Shown here: piece after piece, positions 25,216-37,539 of the stretch | Layout: each line of letters begins with the position of its first letter | Numbering within the stretch: position 1 is the first letter of the stretch | Source: Pseudisothecium myosuroides | Lineage: Eukaryota; Streptophyta; Bryopsida; Hypnales; Lembophyllaceae | DNA length: 64,000 nucleotides | Direction: 5' to 3' | Assembly: GCA_951799445.1 (NCBI GenBank) | Contig: OX637287.1 | Location: 50,001,724-50,065,723 of the forward strand | The notes under the pieces: model-generated | Databases searched by the model: none | Told to the model about the DNA's origin: nothing | Seen by the model: only the letters and a program-made list of their open reading frames with translations | Translations under genes and position numbers: made by a program

Positions 25216-25407
25216 ATTGACCATGTAATACTGGAAACAACATTTCAGTAATTTTTTACTAATTTGTTGTCTTAAAAATTCACCATAGTTGTGGTAGTGA
25301 TAGATTGTGCAAACATATGCATTCTTGAGAATGATTGTAGGAATGACTTGTTGATTTTGCATCATTTGGGCTAGTATTCACTATACTATGATCTTTTGAA
25401 GAAACAC

Positions 25408-25570
25408 ATTTAAAAATTAAAATAAAATATGGATAATTAGTATAACAATAAAAATAATATATTACCAAAATTTTGAGACCTAAAAAAATGTAGGTAAAAA
25501 GTTATTCACAAAATAAAAGTGACAAATTTTTTGAAGAAAATAGACACTTTAAGGCCATATTCATTAAAAT
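25408..25570. repeat. Partial copy of the 41.9/63.4-kb dispersed repeat
   Basis: The stretch TTAAAATAAAATATGGATAATTAG, ATTACCAAAATTTTGAGACC and AAAAAGTTATTCACAAAA matches 41,875-42,040 in order and spacing, and less well the start of 63,370-64,000. Only the first ~160 bp is preserved. The family is unknown and noncoding. Confidence 0.65.
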
Positions 25571-26043
25571 GAGACAAATGGTCATATTTAGACTTTTTTG
25601 CCCTTCACTTCAAAGATAAGTTGTTGGAAGCAAGGCTAAATATAGGCACTCCTTTGACTAATACATCAAAAGAATACAAATTAAAAATAGATTTTCACAT
25701 GATAATTCAAGAAGCATATGATATTGAAATAGCCATATAACAATAAAAGATTAACAAAAATAAGGACATGCCAAAATTAAAAACAGAATTCCACAGTAGA
25801 GACCGCAAAGTATGTGACATTTTCAAAATCGGGTCATCATGTAGTGAAAATGTGAAACCATCAAATTACTTGAGAATCAATGTACATATTAAACAATATG
25901 TCAATTTGTATATATATATATATTTCACTTCTAAAGAAATGAAATCTGGATTCATGTGATGGGAGAAGTCTTCTAAAAATGTATTGCCTCAATGCATATG
26001 GAGCACTCTATTATAATTTTATGTAATGTAACTGAATATTCTC

Positions 26044-26983
26044 TTAACCCCTAAAGGACCATTGTCCCTATGGGGGACAAATGCGTTTTCGGGCAGGTAC
26101 CTACGGGCTGAAATTTTCTCCTGATTTTTTGAAACTTTTTTTGGAGGTAGAAAAACTGATTAGCTTCAAGGGAATATAATTTTTTTCACAATCGGTGCCC
26201 GGGAAAAAAAGTTATGACCATATAAGCTCGAAACAGGCTTCGGGGGGCAGCTCGGGCAGCAAAAAAAAAAGGGACAAAAATTTGAATTTTTTTTTTAATA
26301 TTTTTTTTCTCATAGATTATATTTTTGGCTTTCCGGAAAGCTTTGATTCATTTCATTTGGATATGTTATGAGAAAGTTATGGACATTCTTGTTTTTCGGG
26401 CAGTTAAAGCATCTTCTTGAAAAAAATAACTTTGGGATTCATTTCTGAATGCAATTTTTCAAATTTTTCAAATTTTTTTTTTTGGGATGGTCTGATTTAC
26501 TTGTTAGAACATTCTCACCATTGGGATTAGTGCATTTTAATTCCATCTAAAATATATGAATGTTTTAGATTTTCCTTCTATCTTGTACCTACATCTACTT
26601 CACAATTTTTTTAAGAATGATAATTAAGTTTTTTTTTAATATTATTTTTTTTCTAGACTCTCAACTCAATTCTCCACTATATAAAATAAAAGCTCAAAAC
26701 TCTGTAGTGCAAAAATTTTAAGTTAAAAATGTTTAAAGTCAAAAAATCTAGTCCCGCAATGTGCTGAAAAACTTGTTTTTTTCACTTTAAATGCAAATAT
26801 CTTGCAATCTGTGCGGTCAAAAATTCTAAAAAAATTCCACACATTCTTATACTAGTTAGGTGTAAGATCATATGATTGGATGTGAAAAAAAAAACATTTT
26901 TCAAATTTTTTTACTCTTTGCTATAGAAATGGCAGTTTTCAGTGTTTTTTGGCAGAAAAAGGCCTCGGTCCTTTAGGGATTAA
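26044..26983. mobile_element. TTAA-flanked nonautonomous DNA element, copy 1
   Basis: The unit is bounded by TTAA at 26,044-26,047 and 26,980-26,983. Inside these are inverted ends, CCCCTAAAGGACC on the left and TCCCTAAAGGACC (read on the - strand) on the right, matching at 12 of 13 positions. The 932-bp interior has no coding capacity and contains many T and A runs. A TTAA target with ends starting near CCC is the hallmark of piggyBac-type transposons; the ends here are consistent with a piggyBac-derived MITE. A Tourist/Harbinger MITE using a 3-bp TAA or TTA target is the main alternative. It lies 26 bp upstream of LTR unit 1. Confidence 0.72.
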
Positions 26984-28287
26984 TAGTAATAAAATGATTT
27001 ACGTGTTGGTGTGAGCTCCCAATTTGTCACATAAGACTCGTAGTGTTTGTTTTTTTGAAATTTGCAATTTAAAGTCAATAAAAGTATACAAAAAACCATA
27101 AAAAGAGTGTAGAACCAAAATAGGGTTGTGTCATATCCATTATAGTATTTGGTCTTGTTTTGATTTTATACCTAGAACTCTTCCAAATCTCGCCTAAAAA
27201 TAGAATAGAAATCACAAGATAGTGGGATTTGTTGGGTTGAGTCACATAGCCCCAAAAGGACTAAATTCCACCGTGAATGTAGCAATTCATGACTAAGTTG
27301 GTCCGAGGGATCCACAGCAAGGCCACTAGGTCAAGTCGTAGAGTTAAGTTTTAAATTTTCCATTAGATCGATGAATTCTCCAGAACCCTAATTATTAGCA
27401 TGTAGGGGCCACTAATGTAAGACAAGCCCATGGAGGAATCTATTGTCCGAGAATGATGTTCTAGGATAAATTCCATGCCAGGGGTCCAATGGCGAAATCG
27501 ATCCGCCAAGATTCTAAAAGATTCTTGCACCATCGACAATTCAAGGAAACAATCAATTTGGATCTCCATTGACCAATTGTGCTAGGTACGAAAACACACC
27601 TCCACATCTTTTGTGAAACTCCCTGAAAGGTCCCATAAAAATTTCCGGCATCTTCCGATTTGTAGAAGAACCTCTTCCGAACAATCAACCGTTATAACCT
27701 CCAACGGAAATTTCTTGTAAATTGCCCAAGTTGCGGTAAAATCTCACTAAAAATTAGAATAGCTTTTTTTATGTTAATAATGCACTTCAATAAGTTTCAC
27801 GACATTCCGATAGCAGCAAGTACCTGAACCGGCAAGATTCCTTGAAAATTAATCACGTGGCAAGGTCCCCGCGACGTTGACTTGCATTCCGGGACCATAT
27901 GACGGCGAAACGAAGTCAATAAAGAGTCTTTTTCTACTCTCTTGCACCTATCAAAGACCCTAGGCTAGTTACTTTCTCAAAATAGGAGGCCCCCAAGATT
28001 TAAAAATTTACCACAACTTGGTTTTTAATCTAGATTAGCTTACGATGGATTTTTGGCTCCGATACGGGGGAAAGAAGATTTTTGACTAAACACGGCGATC
28101 TGGAGCCAACGGCGCAATCTGTTTGATATTTGGAGTTGATCTCCAAAAGTTAGGATGTTGGTCCAGCGTAGATGGTAGATAATCAAATTTTAGGAGTAGG
28201 ACGAAAATCTTTGAAGATGAGGATGAAAATTCAAGTTGATAAGGTTATTAGTAGGAATTTAGAGGGGGAAGTGAGTCCTTGGAAAAC

Positions 28288-28294
28288 TATATAA
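28288..28294 (+). promoter_or_regulatory. TATA box of LTR unit 1
   Basis: TATATAA followed by GGGCTCC. It is at the same place as in the other three units, about 1.3 kb from the 5' end of the LTR, which sets the probable U3/R boundary about 30 bp downstream. Confidence 0.7.
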
Positions 28295-29864
28295 GGGCTC
28301 CGTTTCCCTCTCTAAAATCACCCCCAATACTTGTTCTGGGTCTGTGGGTCTAAGTTATTTTGGATATTTTGGCATTTGAAGCCAAAAAAATCTAAGGTGT
28401 TTTTGGAGCACTTTTGGCTCCATTGTTGTTCTATCTCAAGCTTTTGAAGGTTCGTAGGAGTCCTTCTAACTTGTCTTTGTGTACTCTTGTGTGTTAAGTA
28501 GTAAAGTTGAGAGTATTTTTTATCCCTTATGTAACCTTGTGAGCTAACTTGTGTGGTTTAGGAGTCTTTGTGTGTCTTGCACTAATTCTAGAGTAACCCC
28601 CCACCGTACCTAGTGAGGAGTTGTATTGTATATGTACCCCTCTTTTCTTGTGTGTCTCTTTGGAAATTAACCTCCTTCTAAAGTCTCCCTTGTTGAGTGG
28701 ACCCCCCTCCGAGACAGCGAAGCTTTGAACTTGTGACTAAGTCAGAGTCCTACAATGTGTGTTAAAAAGTTCCAGATGGCGGAGCCATGGACCCTCGAAG
28801 CTTCACAAAGTCCTACAGTCAGTGTTAAATCCAATTAAACGGTGAAGCTTTGAACCTCCATGGCGCTTAGCTCCAAAGTATAGTTTCCAAGACCTTCTTG
28901 GGAAAGTCCAAAGTTTAGCTTCCTAGATTAGTAGTAGGTTCATAGAGAAGGTGTGACCTATCCAATAACGTTTAGCTAAGTCTAGCACTCTACCCAAGAT
29001 TTCGGGCCTAAATCCCCTGGACGACGAAGTTTTGACCCTAGTACTAACTCTCCACAAAAAATCTGATTTAAAGTTGTTTGAGTGGATTTCCCTGAGGGAA
29101 CCCAAGAGGTCGGATTTAAGGGAGAGCCAAATAATATACCAACCAGCATACCAGCCAGTACAGCTAGCATACCAAGCCGGCATACCAACCAGCATCGGGC
29201 AGGTCGGGGCCACGCTCCTTGATTGCACAGTCGAAACTCTTGATCTTTGAAACTAAACTACTGTGGCTGGATTCCAGACCATTCCGGGATGATGCCCCAC
29301 AGGGCGCCAATTTTAAAAAAAAAAAATTTAAGCCACACTAGGGTTAAAGTTGAAACCTAATTAAGATTGGAAAAAAATCAAAAGTGTAACTAAAAGAAAA
29401 AAGGAGAAGGCCCAAGGAAGAGAAGTCACACCTCCACACGTTAAACCTGCACAAAAACTTCAAAATCCTAAGTATATCACCAACAAGCACATCTACAAGC
29501 AATGGAGAAGGATTAGAGAAGGATGAGAAGATATAGAAGGAGAAAGGAGAGAGACGATAAATAGTGCCTAGCCATAGGATTAGGTAGAAAATCTAAAGAA
29601 ATCCTTATAACCGTTGGGAGGAGGATTGGGATGACGCAAAGGAGGAATGCGTAAGCGGGTAGGAGGTACCATTAAACTCTTGTGGAGTTTGAGACTATAG
29701 TTGTAAGACCACCATCAAAATGGTTGGTGGAATAGTGTTAGTGTAGAAGAGGTGAGGAGAAAGAAAAGGAAGGAAGAAGGAGGGGAAGGAGGTTAGATCA
29801 TAAAGTGTACAATCTTTTCGGAAATTAAGCAATGAGCTTTGGGAAAAAAAAGCGAAGGACTACA

Positions 29865-29927
29865 ATGGAACATGAGGATGCATATACAATCGTGGATGAG
29901 GTCATTTCTAACACTGGCAGTGACGAG
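29865..29927 (+). CDS. LTR-encoded leader exon, copy in unit 1
   Basis: The 21 codons start MEHEDAYTIVDEVIS and end at GAG|GTAAGT, a strong 5' splice site; read through, the frame stops three codons later. The peptide is acidic. The same start, length and splice position are kept in the other three units, and many differences between copies are conservative. The likely reading is a first coding exon inside the LTR that splices to an internal gene of the intact retroelement. Confidence 0.55.
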
Positions 29928-30905
29928 GTAAGTCATTAAACTAATCCTTGGTGTTTTTTTCTAATTAGCTAGTAATTGTCTTAAGTAATTAGTTTTTAAT
30001 CCACATTAGCGGAAGATAGAAGTTTAGATTCAAAAGTTCATAGATTAGGAAGAGAGGTTTCCAAAAAATTTAGAAGGTTAATTTTAAAAGGTAGAATTTG
30101 GAGTTAGAAGTAGAAGTGAAATTGTAGAGTAAAAATTAGACATTAAAAGTTAAAGTCGACTTTAGGAGTCAAAATCCGGAGTAAAAATTAGAAGTAAAAC
30201 TTGGGGTTAAATCTAGAGGATAAAATCTAGAGTTAGTTTTAGAAGTTAAAATTTAGAGTTAGTTTAGAAGTTAAAAAGCTATAGTTAAAAGTTAAAACTT
30301 AGAATTAGCCTTAGAAGTTAAAACTTAGAGTTAGAAGTAAAAGATAGAGTTAATTTTAGGAGTCCAAAACTAGAGTAAAAACCACAAGTTAGGAGTTAGA
30401 TTTTTAAATTAAAAAAAATTAAAACGTAGGGTTAAACTTAAAAGTTAATTTTAGAGCTAGTTTTAGGAGTAAAAATCTAAAATTAAAAGTTAAAACACAG
30501 AGTTAAATTTAGAGGTTAAAATCTAGAATTATACCGGAAATCAAAAGGTAGGAGGTAGTCTTAGGGGTTTATGGAAGGAACATAGGGGATCCCATTTCAA
30601 GTTAGTTAGGGTTGTTAGGAATGACGTCAACTACCCGCGACATAGGATAGATAGGTAGGACTGTAGAATTTCACATTTAGATCATCGTGAATTTGATAAT
30701 TGAGAATTAGCTTGGAAGTCGCATCACTCGCATCTCACTGCATTTCTTTTGCCCAACCACAAAATTTAGGAAACCTTAGCAAGATGCATTGCTTGGAAGG
30801 CACAGTGGACCGTGCTCACAATACCCCTTTAAGTCAAAATGGATAAAAGCTAAGAACCTGATCGTGTTCGTTTCCTTACCAAGGGTGGGTAATCAAGCGC
30901 CCACA

Positions 30906-31126
30906 AGTCCTTGCCAGAAGAAGAGAGGAAATTTTCAAGGATCTCCACTGATGACACATCTGAAGCACAATAGTCGTTGAGAGATTTTTTAGAGCCACAA
31001 TGTCAAAATGAAAGAGAGTTTCATGCAAAAATCAATTTGAAAAAGGTTATATATAAGAGGGGAAGAAGATCATGTGCTTGGATTTGTGATATTTGCAAGT
31101 TAAAGCAACATGATGAATTGTACTAG
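30906..31126 (+). pseudogene. Truncated 3' end of a Roco gene copy
   Basis: The sequence matches the last ~74 codons of the Roco gene at 13.3-21.9 kb: SLPEEERKFSRIS, then FLEP.C.N.REF, and the tail SCAWICDICKLKQHDELY before a stop at the equivalent position. One in-frame TAG (near 30,972) replaces a Gln/Trp position of the parent. All upstream exons are missing because LTR unit 1 abuts the fragment directly. It is a dead remnant of a segmental duplication. Confidence 0.88.
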
Positions 31127-31792
31127 ACTGGTATCTAGTAAAGATCTAGTGGAGGTGTGAAACTATGATGTTGGTGGTGATATAGACTTCATTGAGTGGG
31201 TGATTTTGATTATTGTAAATAGGAACAATTGTTAGAATTATTTATATTATTTCTCATCACATATTGTGGCCAACATGTTTTGAGCATACCTTTTTGGCCG
31301 TACCTTTTTTAATGGGTCCAAAAATCAAAGCTAAGGTTCATAAGTCTATTATGTTCATTTAATATTTTATTTATACTTATAAGAAATAATAAACTATTTT
31401 GAATCCCCTTGTGATTGGATGTCGCCCTATACATTGAATGGGCTAGTATGTGGTAGCTAGTGTTCTTTTTGGCCTTGAAAAGTAAAGTTGAAGCTAAAAG
31501 TTTGTATTATTTTTCTTAAAGATGTACATACTTGAATAGAAAGCCATTTAGAATGGAAAATGGCCATTCTTTATTTCTTCTTTAGAATACTTTTTTCTAA
31601 AGTTAGTTTCTTTTTCTTTGGGCATAACTATAGAGAACTCTTTTTCAAGGTTGTGTTTTTGAGAGTACATTATTTTTATTGTTCTATTACTTTTCCATTT
31701 TTTTAAACTTTTTTTCCTTTCAATAATTCATTACCCTTTATCCAACAACATTGTCTTTTTAATTAGCATATTTTTTTACCATCCAAAGTTTC

Positions 31793-32720
31793 TTAACCCC
31801 TCAAGGACCAAGAGGATAGAATGTGCCTTTTTCAAATTTTCAATGGCAAATTCTCGATAGGGTGAAACAAATCTCAATATATTTTTAAACTAGAATCTTG
31901 TAGAATAACAAGTTGAGATGCTTATTGCATTTTTTTATTTTTAAAATTTCAATGTGAGAAGTATTTAAGAAAATTAGTTAGAAAGTGCAGTCTTGTAGAA
32001 AAAGGAAGCAAACATAATTCGTTTACAATGAAACAATGAAAAGAATAGTGGGGTTGAAAAAACAATTCATGGACATTTCTAATCGTTGGTCTACACAAAC
32101 AAACTAGGTCTAGTGAAAAAATATTCAAATGTATATTTTTAGAAATTTTAAAAATACAAGGTTCAATTTGGTGTGATAAGAATAGAAAATAATTAGAATG
32201 ATTCCAAATTTTTGAAAGATGTTCCAAACAATGTGCTAATAATATCAATTGTTAAATTTCAAAAATTGACGCATATATATTTTTTTATGAATTTTATAGG
32301 ATCCAATTTGGTCAATTTTGGCTTTCTACTTCTTATGTTTGAAAATGTGTACAAAATTGAGAGAGTTTTTTGTTTTCCATTTTTTAAAATCTAATAAATT
32401 TAATAAAAATACTACTTTTGCCTAAGATTTCAATAAAATTCTTTTTGGAGGTTAAAAAAGCATTATTCATCTTATATTTTTTTTCAAAATTTTTGCTTTT
32501 TTTGCCTATAAAGTTGATCATCCCAAAGTTGTTACTCCGTATAATCTAAAAATCCAATAGTCAATATTTTCCACAATTAATTCACTAGACAAAGTAATTT
32601 TCATTTTTGTATGGTTAAGATTAAAAATTTCAAACACATCCATGTGCAAAAAAATATCAAAGTGGGATAATTCATTGAAAACCTCCATTGTCAAAAAGTT
32701 GTTGGGCCTTCAGTGGTTAA
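31793..32720. mobile_element. TTAA-flanked DNA element, copy 2, with a paralogous empty site
   Basis: TTAA at 31,793-31,796 and 32,717-32,720 bound a 920-bp interior. Inverted ends are CCCCTCAAGGACC on the left and CCACTGAAGGCCC read from the right. The parent locus at about 22,691-22,715 reads CCATCCAAATTTTTCTCATG where this copy reads CCATCCAAAGTTTCT, then the element, then TGAGCAATG. The element therefore begins and ends exactly at the gap in the alignment. Its interior is not clearly alike to copy 1, so the two may be different subfamilies sharing only their ends. No coding capacity is visible. Confidence 0.75.
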
Positions 32721-32965
32721 TGAGCAATGATATCAAATATAAATTTAACTTCTATGATATTGGAGGATCTTGACATGTTGGCTGAGTTTTATATTAGAAT
32801 CACAAGTTTTGCAACCAACTTTTATGCTTCATAAAGTATTTGGTGAATGATTGAACTTTGATCATGAGATTAGATTTATTGTTTGTATGATGTAGGTTTC
32901 AATTTTTTATACATACAATCATTGACCATAGAGTCATGGGTGCGTTTGGCAAATTTGGTTTGAAG

Positions 32966-35965
32966 ATTTGATTCTTGTGAGCGTAAGAAATTTTGAAATT
33001 TTAACAATTTGTCATGTGCAATGTAAAAGGAGGCTAATTAATAAGCTAAGTTCACATTATAGGAAGAATACATGCTAATTGTCATTCAGAAAAGATATGG
33101 AACGATGCAAATATGTTGGATAGGAAGAGTAACAATGCTGTAGTGATCTTTGAGTTTGAACAATTGTCTTGTTGCTGGAATATAGTCTAGGCAAATTGTC
33201 AGTTCACTCTCTTGCTCACTTAGTATTCTTTTTGTGTTGCAAAGTCATTTTTTTTGTAACAAATTGTCTTCTGCTTTAGTGTTTCTTTTTGTAAATTGGT
33301 TGTAAATTCAAAGATTGGATTTTTATTGTGTTTGTTTGTTTTGTGACAATTTGGCTATAGAATTTCATTTCTATATTTTGAAGTTGTGTCAAACTAGTTG
33401 CCTTATTGCTTTGCAGAATTTTTTTCTAACGAACTGTATTTGAAGTTACTACATAATTAATTCAGAGATTGGATTGGTGTAGTGTAAATGTTAAACAAAT
33501 TGTCTGGTTGGTTGTAGACTTGTTGTTTGGATGCATCCATTGGTAACTAATTATTTTAGTTGATCCAATGTTGTTGGCATCAATGTCATTGTAATTGGAC
33601 TTTAATTTATTTCAGTGAGTAGATCTTTGCTTGTGTGTGGTTGTGGAACAAATGATGAGTTGGGATGAAGTAAGCTCAAAAAGGTTGTGCTCAAGGCTAT
33701 TTTCCACTTCTTGCAAAAATGCCAGGATGGAAATCACTTAAATTTTGGTGAAGCATGGTAGTTCTACATTTATCCATCTTTTAAACCAAAAAAACACTTT
33801 CCACTTATATTTAAACACTCTTTCATCCACAACAGACAACTTCATCCACATTTAAAATGAAAATGTAAAATTTTTGATAAAAAAAGACTACTTTCATTTG
33901 TGAAAAAGTAGAAATTTATTTTGAAATGGTGCAATTTGGCCCTGTGGTGCCTCCCAAAACAGCTGGCTATATTGGTTGCAAATGCTAGGAGGTTTACTTT
34001 GGACCACTTGTGGTTCACATGCAAGCACTCAAGTCTTTATCTTGCATAGTCTTGTCCTTGTGGGAAATATTTGTCATCTTCAAGAAGCCTAGTTTTCCTG
34101 CAAGGCCATTAGTGGAGCTGAATGCATGTCTACCACACTTGCATGTACCATAAAACCCCACCAAGAAGAAATGTCCCATTCAATTTGCGGGAGGATTATT
34201 TCTCGTAATCCCCTTCTAGTGCGTGAAATCCACATAATTGGTGATTATGGATTTTTCACTCATCAATCACATATTTCATCCATTTCTAGACAAACATTTA
34301 CCTCAGGCAATCTCCTCGTTGAATGTCAAGAATTTTGAAAATAAATAGGCGTCCTCATCAGTCTTTGTCCTCCTCGTCAACTTATTAGTTTTCAAAATTC
34401 CTTCCACCAGTGATTGCCCTATACATACAATTTGACGGTATTTGGAAGGGAGGGTTTATATCACTATTTCTTGAGGGTTCACAAAGAGGGGCTTTGGAAA
34501 AAAATCAATGCACAATCTACAAGAGGACTTGGGTTAGTTGGGTATGTGCTTTAGGGGGGGGGGAAATAGATTATGTAGAGTGGGTTGTCCAGTAACATTA
34601 GAGGAGATTTGAGCCTCTGGAAGACCATTTCAAGGCTGTTCCCAATGCTGGGAACCAACCCCTGCTGTAAAAAAAAAACTAACTTTTTCCAGAACATCCC
34701 AGAGTTTGGGCGCTTATCAGAATCCCATCATGTTCAACAAAGCTACTTGTCAGGGGCTTATACATCTCTCAATACAACTTTGACTCTTATTTGTTTTACA
34801 TCATTATTTCATGCAAAAGTTGATAGCTTCTCAACTCATTGGTAAGTTCAACACGTTCTATCAAAGCATACCATTCTAAAAACTATACAAAGTCATTATT
34901 GATACAGTTATACTTGCATCATGAGCTCAAAGGTGCTCATAAAAATCTTTTTTCCATAGCATCCACTAATTGTGTACAAGTGCAGACGTTCACTCATTAC
35001 AAATAATTCAAAAAAACACCAATAATATCAACACTATAATCATACTGTAACCTTCAAATATATGGGCAATGAAAGAATCAACTAGAGGATTAGAGTATTT
35101 GTAAAGTGTCCAAGATACTCTGCGAGGTCATGGACCTCACCTATGCCCATCCCAAAAACAAGACAACAAATCGCAATGTTAGTGAGGCTACACTAGGTGT
35201 CTTCAGCCCACAGATGTGTGTTATTGCTTTCACACGGAAAAAATTCTAGATACACCTATAGATGCACAAAAATCCTCATGAACATAAAAAATCCTGAGAA
35301 GGGGCGGTATTAGATTGTGAAGCAGCCATGATACTCCTGTAGCAGCTTGCTAGAAATAGTGCAATATGGATACAACAGAGTTGTTTTGCTAATCAGGTTT
35401 TTCAGTTCTTGCAAAACAAACTACAGCTAGAGCTCGTAACCAGTCCTTCAAGTGTGTACAGTAGCAAGCTTATTGAACTATAAAGAAACAAGTTTTGTGA
35501 TAAAAACGAGTTTACATGGACCTCTCAGTTCAAACAATAGTGTTTCAAAGTTACTATTATGGGTCCTTCATGCCTTGTGGCTGTTGCCAAAACAAGTGGG
35601 CCTATCATCAAAGATGTCAGAAGCCAGATCATCAGCAAAAAACATTGGTTACGCTCAGTGTTTTTTTTCCGGCGATTTGGTGTAAAATTGCACCAAATTT
35701 TATGGCCTGGCACCAAGCCTATAGAAAAGAATGGTACTAAAAAGGTGGAAAATCGCCAAAAACTTCAAATAAAAAATAAGTCTCGGATGAAATAGCCAGA
35801 TTTTGGATGAAAATTGAATTATAGATATTTGATATGTGCTAATATGATATTTTCTATCCAATATGTGGATGAATGTTGAAATTTGGAGCACCACTATAAC
35901 ATTCAATATCGCCACTATGGCACTTCATTAAAAATGAAAAAAAAAACACTAGTTACGTTGGGTCC
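32966..35965. other. Intergenic, no supported gene
   Basis: Frames at 33,842-34,024 (-), 34,126-34,338 (+) and 35,452-35,795 (+) overlap and lack recognisable domains. Two short strings look alike (ALWCLPKQ near 33,940 and ALWLLPKQ near 35,575), which may mark decayed copies of one unknown coding sequence. A run of nine G at 34,553-34,561 and other homopolymers are present. Confidence 0.5.
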
Positions 35966-37476
35966 TGTGGGCACTAGATTACCCACCCTTGGTAATAGAG
36001 CGAACACCGACCAGGTTCTATGCCTTTATCCACTTTTTTAATATATGGGGGTGTTGTGAGCGCGGTCCACTGTGCCTTCCAAGCAATGGATCTTTTTTGC
36101 TAACGTTTCCTAAGGGTCGTGGATGGCAGTGAATAATTAATAATGCATGTAGTAACTCACAAGTTAACTGCGATGTTCAGAGTGATGGTGAAATCCTGAC
36201 TCCCTAACTATCTATCCTATGTCGAGGGTCAATTGGGTAGTTGGCGTCATTTCTAACGTCCCTAACTACGTAAAAAGGGGAACCCCTATGTTCCTTCCAT
36301 GAACCCTTAAGACTATCTTGGGTTTCTAAGACTCCATCTAGAAGTTCTACTTTTAAAAGCTACCCTTAAAGTTCCAACTTCTTAATGTAACTCTAGATTT
36401 TACTTTTTTAGCTTGGTTCTAGGTATTAACTACCGACTTCTATTCTATGTTTTGACTTTTGACTCTAGGTTTTTACTTCTAAATCAACTTCAACTCCTAA
36501 CTTCCAAGTTTTAACCTTCTAGGGTAATTCTAAGTTTCACTTTTAATTCTATATTCTCATTTCTAAACTACTCTAGGATTTACCTTCTAAAATTAACTCT
36601 AACTTTTCACTTTTTTACTGTAGATTTTTACTCCTAATTTAACTCTAGGTTTTTGACTTTTAACTCTAAATTTTTACTTCTAAAATTAATCCCCAATCTT
36701 AACCTCCGAATTTAACTCTACATTCTCACTTTGACTCTAGATTTTTCTACTTCCAACTAACTCTAAAATTTTACTTCTACCTCTAAGTTTTAACTTCTAC
36801 TTTTAGCTTTTCACTCTAACCTTTTACTCCCCTATTGACTTTAAAATTTAACCTTTAAATTCAATCTAAACTTTTGACTTTTGACTTTTGACTCCTACTT
36901 CCAAATTTAATCCTATCGTTTTAATCCTAGATTAACTCTAAATGTTACCCTCCTAAATTTAATTCCAACTTTTAACTCTAGGGTTTTGACTTCTAATTTT
37001 AACTCTATTTCTAACTCAACAATCTACTTCCTAAGTGGATTCTACTATTGACTTCTATTTCCTACTCTACTTTTTACCTCCCAAAGTTAACTCCAAATTT
37101 CGACTTTTGAATTTTAACTTCCCTAATTAAAATCTTAATTTAACTCTAGGTTTTTAAACCGTTATTTGATCTTTAATTTTAATCCTAAATCCTCCTTCTA
37201 ATCTAATCCTAATTTCCGTCCATTGTTCCTTGTGGATCAAATTTAATTAAAATTCCTCCGTTCTACCTCCTACCGCTTAACTTAGCCTAACGCGGTCAGT
37301 TTACGGTCAAATCTTAATTATAAGATGTTTTTGGAAACCTCTATCACTAATCTATAACTTTTTGAATCTAAACTTCTAATTTGCACTAATCTCGGGTGCT
37401 AATCACGCTCTAAGGGCTGATTAGGAAAATAAATGCTAATTAGGGAGAAACATCAAAGATTAAATCAAAAACTCAC

Positions 37477-37539
37477 CTCTTCACTACCGGTGTGGGAAAT
37501 AACTTCGTCCACGTCCACGTGTACATCCTCACGCTCCAT
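37477..37539 (-). CDS. LTR-encoded leader exon, copy in unit 2
   Basis: Starts MEREDVHVDVDEVIS and ends GAG|GTGAGT. It is nearly identical to the copy in unit 4, with one Asp-to-His change. The donor is intact. Confidence 0.55.

Larger units (their letters stand above)
27010..30905 (+). mobile_element. Giant LTR family, unit 1 (solo LTR, internally deleted)
   Basis: The unit starts TGTGAGCTCCCAATTTGTCA and ends AAGCGCCCACA, the TG..CA ends of an LTR. It is 3,896 bp, about 1.1 kb shorter than unit 4. It keeps the TATA box (28,288-28,294), the CGAAGCTTTG repeats (about 28,715-28,860), the leader mini-ORF (29,865) and a shortened purine-rich array (30,090-30,560). The flanks are GTTGG on the left and AGTCC on the right, so no target duplication is visible. 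The right flank is the truncated Roco copy, so the left side of that duplication was lost or rearranged. There is no gag, pol, primer-binding site or second LTR nearby. Confidence 0.8.
30906..32965 (+). repeat. Second copy of the Roco 3' segmental duplication
   Basis: After the coding fragment, the 3' flank follows the parent locus (21,944-22,960) in order: GTGATATAG, GGGTGATTTTG, TGTCGCCCTA, GTGTTCTTTTTG, CCATCCAAA, GAGCAATG, CTTGACATGTT, GATCATGAGATTAGA. The only large difference is the TTAA element at 31,793-32,720. Orientation is the same as the parent, about 9.2 kb away. Confidence 0.85.

Noticed and set aside
25905..25925. TA microsatellite
   Set aside because: It is short and ordinary for AT-rich intergenic DNA.
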